Shown: positions 9,394 to 16,141 of the stretch, piece after piece | Numbering within the stretch: the first letter of the stretch is position 1 | How the letters are laid out: each line of letters opens with the position of its first letter | From: Algoriphagus sp. | Lineage (GTDB): Bacteria; Bacteroidota; Bacteroidia; Cytophagales; Cyclobacteriaceae | DNA length: 32,107 bases | Reading direction: 5' to 3' | Assembly (NCBI GenBank): GCA_017858365.1 | Contig: JAFMBQ010000005.1 | Span: 1-32,107 of the forward strand | The notes under the pieces: model-generated | What the model saw: the letters and a program-made list of their open reading frames with translations, nothing else | The model's database searches: none | What the model was told of the DNA's origin: nothing | Program-made: the position numbers and the translations under genes

Positions 9394-9561
9394 ATGAAAA
9401 AAAAACCTGAATCCCTAAAACCTGAATCCCCGGAGATCCAAGAATGGGACTTAAGCCACTCGTTTGGTATTTTACCAAACGATATTTCTTTAACACAAAA
9501 TATTGGTTGTGTGAGTGGTAAAAAGAAAAAAGAGTCCTCTTCAAAGCCCAATAAAGATTAA
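9394..9561 (+). CDS. Small hypothetical protein (55 aa), not in the supplied ORF track
   Basis: Manual translation: MKKKPESLKPESPEIQEWDLSHSFGILPNDISLTQNIGCVSGKKKKESSSKPNKD*. ATG start, TAA stop, in otherwise empty intergenic space. Confidence 0.55.
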   Translation: MKKKPESLKPESPEIQEWDLSHSFGILPNDISLTQNIGCVSGKKKKESSSKPNKD

Positions 9562-9600
9562 AGTTCTACCTTAGGCCTTTTAAACAACTCAATTTTAATT

Positions 9601-10434
9601 ATGAAAAAGCTTTTAAAAACTTACGGGATTGGAGCATTAACGCTTCTTGTTTTTTCCCTTTTCGGCTGTAACTCTGATACAGAAGACGTACTACAAGAAC
9701 CTGATTTGACTATAGTAGAAGATGATTATCTGATCAGTCAAGCCTTCGAAGATCTTGACAACATCACTTTGACTGCTCTCGACAACAGTGGGTTAGGAGC
9801 TCGGATAACCAAAGATATTTCTATCTCAGAAATTTGTGAGACAGCTATCGCCACTCTCGATGAGACAGGGAAGATTATCACCATTGATTTCGGCGCAGGA
9901 TGCACCAGTAGTAATGGCATCACCCGTAAAGGAAAAATTATTCTCAGTTACTCAGGGAATTTGATTTTCCCTGGTGCCAAGGTGGTTGCAACTTTTAATA
10001 ACTATTTTGTGAATGACAAGAAAATAGAAGGAACAAGAACTATCACAAATACTGGGATTGACTTTCTTACAAGCTCCATTTCGTTGGCAGTAAAAATTGA
10101 AAATGGAAAAATTACTTGGCCAGACAATACTTTTGTCACCCTTGCAAGTGATCAAATTCGGTCAGTGAAACTGGGAAATGAGGGTTATGACGCTTCAATA
10201 ACTGGTTCAGCTTCTGGAAAAAGTCGAAATGGGGTAAACTACACGACGCTCGTAATTGATCCATTAATTGTGAAGCAAAGCTGTGTAGCATCTGGCGTTT
10301 CAGTTCCCGGGGCTGGAGAATTACAATTTCAATTCGGAGGAGTGGAAGTGACGGTAGACTACGGAGATGGTAGCTGTGATAAGTTGGTTACGATCACTTA
10401 TCCAGGTGGTTCAAAAGAAGTGACTTTAGATTAA
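9601..10434 (+). CDS. Hypothetical lipoprotein
   Basis: Signal peptide with lipobox (LLVFSLFGCNSD); beta-rich secreted protein with FGAGCTSSNGITRKGKI and DYGDGSCDKLVTITYPGG segments. Confidence 0.85.
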   Translation: MKKLLKTYGIGALTLLVFSLFGCNSDTEDVLQEPDLTIVEDDYLISQAFEDLDNITLTALDNSGLGARITKDISISEICETAIATLDETGKIITIDFGAGCTSSNGITRKGKIILSYSGNLIFPGAKVVATFNNYFVNDKKIEGTRTITNTGIDFLTSSISLAVKIENGKITWPDNTFVTLASDQIRSVKLGNEGYDASITGSASGKSRNGVNYTTLVIDPLIVKQSCVASGVSVPGAGELQFQFGGVEVTVDYGDGSCDKLVTITYPGGSKEVTLD

Positions 10435-10454
10435 AAACATAAAAATTCAAACTG

Positions 10455-10486
10455 AAACGGCTATTTTCACAAATAGCCGTTTTTTT
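10455..10486 (+). terminator. Rho-independent terminator
   Basis: AAACGGCTATTT-TCACA-AATAGCCGTTT followed by a T run, ending just before the next ATG at 10490. Confidence 0.9.
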
Positions 10487-10489
10487 GTT

Positions 10490-11167
10490 ATGGAGAAAAA
10501 ATTAATTGAAGGATTCGAACACATTCGATATCAGCGAGAGCAGCCAAGTGAAGAAGAGTTGATCCAAAACTCCCGAAATTTCTATCAGTTAATGAATGGG
10601 AGAAGGACTGTTCGAGAATTCGATACCAGACCAATTCCACTTGAGGTAATCGAGAACATCGTCCTTACAGCAAGTACAGCGCCATCAGGGGCACACAAGC
10701 AACCTTGGACATTTTGCATCGTCTCTGATTCTGAGATCAAACGTAAGATTCGCATAGCCGCAGAAGAGGAAGAAAAAATCTCCTATTCCGGTCGGATGCC
10801 TGAAGATTGGAAAGCAGATCTGAAACCCCTTGGCACAAATTGGGAAAAGCCATTTTTGGAAGATGCTCCCTACCTCATTGTGGTCTTCAAGCAGTCCTAT
10901 GGACTATCTGATGGAGAAAAGAGCCAGCATTACTATGTGAGTGAATCAGTGGGAATTGCTTGCGGCTTTTTGATTGCTGCCATACACCAGGCTGGTTTAG
11001 TGGCAGTGACTCACACACCAAGTCCGATGAATTTTTTGAGTTCCATTTTGGAACGGCCCACAAATGAAAAACCCTTTTTATTAGTCCCTGTTGGATACGC
11101 CAAGGAAGAAAGTTACGTGCCCGCTATAGTAAGGAAAGATTTGGAGAAAATCATCGTCAGGTTTTAA
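10490..11167 (+). CDS. Nitroreductase-fold flavoprotein, iodotyrosine deiodinase (IYD)-like
   Basis: NFYQLMNGRRTVREF, APSGAHKQPWTF, EEEEKISYSGRM, TNWEKPFLEDAP, FKQSYG, GIACGFLIAAIHQAGLVAVTHTPSPM, PVGY resemble vertebrate IYD block by block, not generic NfsB-type nitroreductases. Confidence 0.85.
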   Translation: MEKKLIEGFEHIRYQREQPSEEELIQNSRNFYQLMNGRRTVREFDTRPIPLEVIENIVLTASTAPSGAHKQPWTFCIVSDSEIKRKIRIAAEEEEKISYSGRMPEDWKADLKPLGTNWEKPFLEDAPYLIVVFKQSYGLSDGEKSQHYYVSESVGIACGFLIAAIHQAGLVAVTHTPSPMNFLSSILERPTNEKPFLLVPVGYAKEESYVPAIVRKDLEKIIVRF

Positions 11168-11280
11168 ACCAATTCAAGAAATTGATCTAGCCGGAAACCA
11201 CCTAAGATATTGATGAGGTCATTGTGATTTGATTCCGGTGAAACCTTTGTACTAATAACAGTAAAAAGACTTTCAGAAGA

Positions 11281-11310
11281 AAGGCGATCAAATTGATCGC
11301 CTTTTGTTTT
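11281..11310 (+). terminator. Rho-independent terminator
   Basis: AAGGCGATCAA/TTGATCGCCTT near-perfect palindrome followed by TTGTTTTTTT. Confidence 0.75.
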
Positions 11311-11312
11311 TT

Positions 11313-12137
11313 TCACTTTGATTGATGGACTACACGCTGAGGGAATGGAATTTCAATTTCATGCTTTTCGAATTCGGTATTTATAGCTTCCATAGTATCA
11401 AAATAGACAGGCCAAAGTTCAGCAGCATTTGACCAAGCTCGAACGACAAGATCAAGCGAACTATCTCCAAAATTATTCAATGCTACAAAAGGCGCAGGAT
11501 CTTCCAGCACACGTGGATCATTAGCTAAAATATTTAAAATGATTTCTTTTGCCTGTTTGATATTTGTACCGTAGGCAACACCCACCGTAATTTCTGTTCT
11601 TCTATTCTCTTGCGTACTCATATTGATAATATCCGAGTTGGCAAGATTTCCATTTGGGATAATGACTTCCCTATTGTCAAAGGTCATTAGATGAGTATAT
11701 AGAATCTGAATTTTAGATATTTTCCCAGTGTGTCCTTGACCTACGATGACATCGCCTACCCTAAATGGCTTAAATGCTAATATCAATAAACCACCGGCGA
11801 AATTTGAAAGCGAACCTTGAAGTGCCAAACCTATCGCAAGACCTGCTGCTCCGAAAATAGCTAAGAAAGAGGTAACAGGTACTCCAATAATTGCTGCTAC
11901 ACCTACAAAGAGGACAATGAATAAAATTACCTTAGTAAAAGAATAGACAAATTCATTTAATGAAGGACTGTCTTCACGCTTATCGAGAAAATTTCTTAAG
12001 CCTTTTAACACCCTAACGATTATAAATTTTCCTACGAAGTAGAAGAAAATTGCATATAGAATGGATGGTATAACTTGATAGGCTAACTCTATTGCTTGTT
12101 TGAGAATAGCGTCATAAGTTTCTGGTGAAATTTCCAT
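11313..12137 (-). CDS. Small-conductance mechanosensitive channel (MscS family)
   Basis: TM segments plus GAAGLAIGLALQGSLSNFAGGLLILAFKPFRVGDVI (MscS pore/beta domain) and IIPNGNLANSDIINMS. Confidence 0.95.
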   Translation of the reverse strand: MEISPETYDAILKQAIELAYQVIPSILYAIFFYFVGKFIIVRVLKGLRNFLDKREDSPSLNEFVYSFTKVILFIVLFVGVAAIIGVPVTSFLAIFGAAGLAIGLALQGSLSNFAGGLLILAFKPFRVGDVIVGQGHTGKISKIQILYTHLMTFDNREVIIPNGNLANSDIINMSTQENRRTEITVGVAYGTNIKQAKEIILNILANDPRVLEDPAPFVALNNFGDSSLDLVVRAWSNAAELWPVYFDTMEAINTEFEKHEIEIPFPQRVVHQSK

Positions 12138-12158
12138 GAAATACTCGGTTTTTTTTGG

Positions 12159-12863
12159 TTAAACTATGATTAATACCTGCCATCGGAATGCCCAATGCCA
12201 AGTGAGTTGAAAGTCTTTTATTCCAGCCTCGTCCAAAATCCTCTCCCAGTCTGCTCTCGAAAAAGCTCTGAGAACGGAAAGTGGTCCATCATTTTGGACC
12301 ATCGGTGATTTGCTAAACAGCTTAGTAAGTATCTTGATACTATGGTAAGCTATGGGATTTCGATGCAAATCATTGATGACTATACCGAGGTTAGATTTCA
12401 ATTTTAACCCCTTCAAAAGCTGCACAAGCTCCGAATCAGTAAAATGATGCGTGAATAAGGTGCAAGTACAAACATCCACTTTGCGCTCCAAAAAATCCGG
12501 AGAGAAAATATTTTGAACAGTAAAAGTTACATTTTTTAATTCAGCCAGCCGAATTTTAGCCAATTCAATGATGTTTGGATTTGCATCAATCCCCTCAAAA
12601 TTGACTTTTTTTCGCTTATTTATAGCCCAATCATGCATCACCCGCATCATATCTCCTCCGCCACAACCGATATCTGCAATACTATATTCTTCTTGAGGAT
12701 GTGCGTTGAAAATCTGCTTGAGCCCTCCGGTAGTTACTTGGTTTCCACCTAGTAATTTATTGATGGTTTTGAGTTCTTTGAGCGTTTGGGCCAGCTCTTC
12801 CCCTGAGCATTCCAAGTCATCCATTAATTCTTTTTCAAAACTCCGCTGGGAAAAATTACTCAT
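12159..12863 (-). CDS. Class I SAM-dependent methyltransferase, adjacent to a type III PKS
   Basis: SAM motif I ADIGCGGGDMMRVM; 4-nt ATGA overlap with the upstream type III PKS gene. Confidence 0.88.
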   Translation of the reverse strand: MSNFSQRSFEKELMDDLECSGEELAQTLKELKTINKLLGGNQVTTGGLKQIFNAHPQEEYSIADIGCGGGDMMRVMHDWAINKRKKVNFEGIDANPNIIELAKIRLAELKNVTFTVQNIFSPDFLERKVDVCTCTLFTHHFTDSELVQLLKGLKLKSNLGIVINDLHRNPIAYHSIKILTKLFSKSPMVQNDGPLSVLRAFSRADWERILDEAGIKDFQLTWHWAFRWQVLIIV

Positions 12864-13939
12864 CGTTTTTCGAGGTGAAGCGTTTCTAAAGTAAGTCCCG
12901 GGCCAAACCCCAAGGCAAGAATATCACCTGAAATCTCAGGATCTGCTAAAAATCGATGTAATACAAAAAGGATTGTAACTGAAGACATGTTGCCAAAATT
13001 CTTGAGCACATCCAACGCATGTTTATTAGCCTCAACCGGAATTCCAAAAGCTTCCTGGACCTTCTGCAAAATTTGTTTTCCACCAGGGTGAATAGCAAAG
13101 TTTTTAATTTTTGACAAATTGAATTTCTCCTCAAAAACCCCTTTCAACCGACCTATACCCTGATCAAGGAGTGCAGGAACGTATTTACTCAGTTGCATCT
13201 CGAATCCAAAATCACCTATTCCCCAGGCCATATCACCTTCTCCCTCTCGAATGACTTGGCTCAAATACGATTTGATTTTAAGGCCTTTGTCTGAATTCAT
13301 TACCAAAGCAGCTGCGGCGCCATCTGCAAATAGTGAATTTGCCAAAAGATTATCTTCGATGTATTCTTTTTGGAAGTGAATCGTACACAACTCCACTGTA
13401 ACTACTAACACTTTTGCATCAAGCTCGGCATGAAGAATCTTATCTGCAAGCTTCAAACCCGTAAACGCAGCATAGCAACCCATAAAATGGATACAATAGC
13501 GCTCCACTGCATCTGAAAGGCCCAGAGTTTTCATTAATTCCAATTCTACTCCCGGGGCGACCATACCTGTGCAAGACACTAGGATCAAATGGGTGATTTG
13601 ATCAGCTGTAATATTGGATTTCACCAGACACGCTCTAGCTGCTTCCTCACAAAGCTTTGGAGCCTCCGCTCGAAAAACTTCCATTCTGGCTTTGGTCCCG
13701 GGAAATGGCTCTAAGTTTTCTGACTTCGGGAAAAATGAATAGTCCTCATGAGTCTCTTTTTCAAAGTCTGTAAGTACACTATGCCGGGAAGAAATCCCTG
13801 ATTTCTTATACAGAAAATTCAGCTTTCTGGCCTCATTATCTTCAAGTTGATGAGCTGCCTGCATAAAATTCGCGATGGAGGACTGTTCGATTGGAGAACC
13901 GGGATTAGCCAGTCCGATGCTTATTATGCTCGAATTCAT
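12860..13939 (-). CDS. Type III polyketide synthase (chalcone synthase-like)
   Basis: CHS-fold with candidate catalytic Cys (HFMGCYAAFTGLK), His (FAIHPGGKQILQ) and Asn (NFGNMSSVTILFVL); C-terminal GFGPGLTLE loop. Confidence 0.96.
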   Translation of the reverse strand: MNSSIISIGLANPGSPIEQSSIANFMQAAHQLEDNEARKLNFLYKKSGISSRHSVLTDFEKETHEDYSFFPKSENLEPFPGTKARMEVFRAEAPKLCEEAARACLVKSNITADQITHLILVSCTGMVAPGVELELMKTLGLSDAVERYCIHFMGCYAAFTGLKLADKILHAELDAKVLVVTVELCTIHFQKEYIEDNLLANSLFADGAAAALVMNSDKGLKIKSYLSQVIREGEGDMAWGIGDFGFEMQLSKYVPALLDQGIGRLKGVFEEKFNLSKIKNFAIHPGGKQILQKVQEAFGIPVEANKHALDVLKNFGNMSSVTILFVLHRFLADPEISGDILALGFGPGLTLETLHLEKR

Positions 13940-14030
13940 TAGATCAAGTTAAACGAATATTTCTAAATTGTGGGAACTCTGTTACAACCTTCTTGCCACG
14001 ATAAGGTTATCACAAGCATTAATCCAGACT

Positions 14031-14927
14031 ATGATCACTAGCTCTTCCATCAAGCATCTTCGAATCCCTTTTTCTCTTTTCTTGATGCCTGTTTTCTTTT
14101 TTGCTCTAGCACTGACTCCCAATCTCAATGAATCCAGATTGCTTTGGGTGTTTCTTTCGCTCCATTTATTTCTATACCCCTCCAGCAATGGTTACAATAG
14201 CTATTTTGACAAAGACGAAGAGAGCATAGGTGGATTAAAAACCCCTCCAAAAGTCACCAAAGATCTTTATTGGCTGTCTTTGATTTTCTTCATCATCGCC
14301 ATTGGTCTAGCTGGTTTGATCAATTTCAGCTTCGCTTCCATGATTATACTCTATGGATTGGTGAGCATGGCTTACTCACATCCCATGGTCCGGATCAAAA
14401 AGTACCCTTGGTTGAGCTGGCTGATTGCTGGATTCTTTCAGGGCTATTTTACTTTTGCCATGGTCTATGCAGGTTTAAGCAACTTAGGCTGGGATGTGAT
14501 GCTCAAGCCTCATATTCTAATCCCCGGCTTATTGACTAGTCTGATGCTTTGGGGAAATTATCCCCTCACTCAAGTCTATCAGCATGGAGAGGATTCACGT
14601 CGTGGAGATCGGACCTTAAGTTTAGTACTGGGAATCAAAGGGACTTTTTCATTTTCAGCATTGGTATTTGGGCTATCAGGCGCTGCTTTTATCTGGTATT
14701 TTATTAGCAAAAACCAAGAAGCTCTTTGCTGGGTATATTTAGCTGCGATGGCACCGATTTTACTTTTCTTTTTGATTTGGTTTAGTTTTATCCGAACCAA
14801 TCCTGTTAAGTATGCAAACTACTCATGGGCGATGGGAATGAATACGATTTCTGCAATATGCCTTAATGCATTTTTCATCTATTATTTCTTAGAAAATACT
14901 CAAATCATGCAAGTGTTTGGCTATTAA
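14031..14927 (+). CDS. UbiA-family prenyltransferase
   Basis: Polytopic membrane protein with Asp-rich motifs NSYFDKDEESIGG and EDSRRGDRTLSLVLG. The ORF track start at 13968 is upstream; ATG at 14031 gives MITSSSIKHLRIPFSLFLMP. Confidence 0.88.
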   Translation: MITSSSIKHLRIPFSLFLMPVFFFALALTPNLNESRLLWVFLSLHLFLYPSSNGYNSYFDKDEESIGGLKTPPKVTKDLYWLSLIFFIIAIGLAGLINFSFASMIILYGLVSMAYSHPMVRIKKYPWLSWLIAGFFQGYFTFAMVYAGLSNLGWDVMLKPHILIPGLLTSLMLWGNYPLTQVYQHGEDSRRGDRTLSLVLGIKGTFSFSALVFGLSGAAFIWYFISKNQEALCWVYLAAMAPILLFFLIWFSFIRTNPVKYANYSWAMGMNTISAICLNAFFIYYFLENTQIMQVFGY

Positions 14928-16033
14928 AAAGGCTGCCCGTGGGTGTTCTTGATTATTTTCCGAGTCACAAATGGGACATGCTGAATCAAATTTCTGGCAA
15001 AGATGGAGGAAAAATCTGAGCCAAATAGTAGTTGAACGGTCCTACCTACCTTTAACCGAGTTTCAAAGATGCGCCGCCAATTCTTCTCATAGCTTTGCTC
15101 TATTTCTGGTCTTGTTTTATTCGTTAAAATTGCCTCCGCCGCCAATTTACCTGCCTGAATAGCCATAGCCATTCCATTTCCACAAAGTGGAGTAATCAGT
15201 CCTGCGGAATCTCCCGCCATCAGAATATGATTTTCTACTGGCTTCTTAGCTTCAAAATTAATCTCATTGATGACCTCAGGTTTCTCAAAAAGAAACTCGC
15301 TAGAGGTAAATAACTCCTTCAAATGCGGATTTTTCCATAGAATAGCCTCCTCCATCTCCGGGATCGATCCATAGGTTCGCAATTGATCTCTACTGCCCAG
15401 GTAGCAGAGGTTTGCTTTCCCATCTTCGATAGCATTGATACCACAATACCCTCCTGAAAAATTGTGAAGGGCTACTGCTTTTCGATCAATAGCTGCCTTG
15501 ATATGGTATTTGACACCGATATATGGACTTCTTTTTTGGATAAAATCTCTGGCAAGAACTTTATCGAGCTTGGAGCGCTTCCCAAATGCCCCTATGACAT
15601 TTTTTGCTTGCAATTCGCTCCCATCAGAAAGCTGGAGAATAAACTGATCATTCTGAAATTCGATTTGCTCCACTTGAATTCCTGTATAGATTTCAGCCCC
15701 TTTTTCAACCCCTTTGTGCACTAAAAAATCGTCAAAAACATAGCGACTAAGACCAAAGCCTCCTAGATCCAAGGGGACGGTGGTTTGGCTTCCTTTTGTA
15801 TCTGAAAAAGTGAATCGATCAATCTGGGGTAATTCATGCGCCTCAGGGAACAAGCCTTCTCTTTTTAAAAACCCTTTAACTTCATTCGAAATATATTCGC
15901 CACATACACGGTGAAAAGGATACGTTTTTTTTTCAATCAATAAAACCTGTTTCCCCTCTTTCGCAAGCAAATTTGTAGCTATCAACCCAGCCAATCCTCC
16001 CCCAATAACTACATTTTCAAAACTCTTTAACAC
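14924..16033 (-). CDS. FAD-dependent oxidoreductase (geranylgeranyl-reductase/flavin monooxygenase-like)
   Basis: Rossmann VIGGGLAGLIATNLLAKEGKQVLLIEK, PFHRVCGEYIS, MAGDSAGLITPLCGNGMAMAIQAGKLAAEAI. Convergent 4-nt overlap with the UbiA gene. Confidence 0.9.
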   Translation of the reverse strand: MLKSFENVVIGGGLAGLIATNLLAKEGKQVLLIEKKTYPFHRVCGEYISNEVKGFLKREGLFPEAHELPQIDRFTFSDTKGSQTTVPLDLGGFGLSRYVFDDFLVHKGVEKGAEIYTGIQVEQIEFQNDQFILQLSDGSELQAKNVIGAFGKRSKLDKVLARDFIQKRSPYIGVKYHIKAAIDRKAVALHNFSGGYCGINAIEDGKANLCYLGSRDQLRTYGSIPEMEEAILWKNPHLKELFTSSEFLFEKPEVINEINFEAKKPVENHILMAGDSAGLITPLCGNGMAMAIQAGKLAAEAILTNKTRPEIEQSYEKNWRRIFETRLKVGRTVQLLFGSDFSSIFARNLIQHVPFVTRKIIKNTHGQPF

Positions 16034-16141
16034 AGTGTTGCCTTTAATTTGAAGAATAAACCGCTTATAAAAAATGAAGGTTCAATAATTACCCTTTATT
16101 GAAATTAGCTGTTTAATTATCAAACAATAAATAAAGTATTC

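Noticed and set aside
9359-9544. 61-aa minus-strand ORF
   Set aside because: Antisense to the better small ORF at 9394-9561; low-complexity FF/Y-rich translation of poly-purine sequence.
11222-11310. Possible short sRNA: TTG-N17-AACCTTTG promoter-like string followed by the 11281 terminator
   Set aside because: The -7 match is weak and the predicted transcript would be little more than the terminator hairpin; simpler as the nitroreductase 3' UTR.
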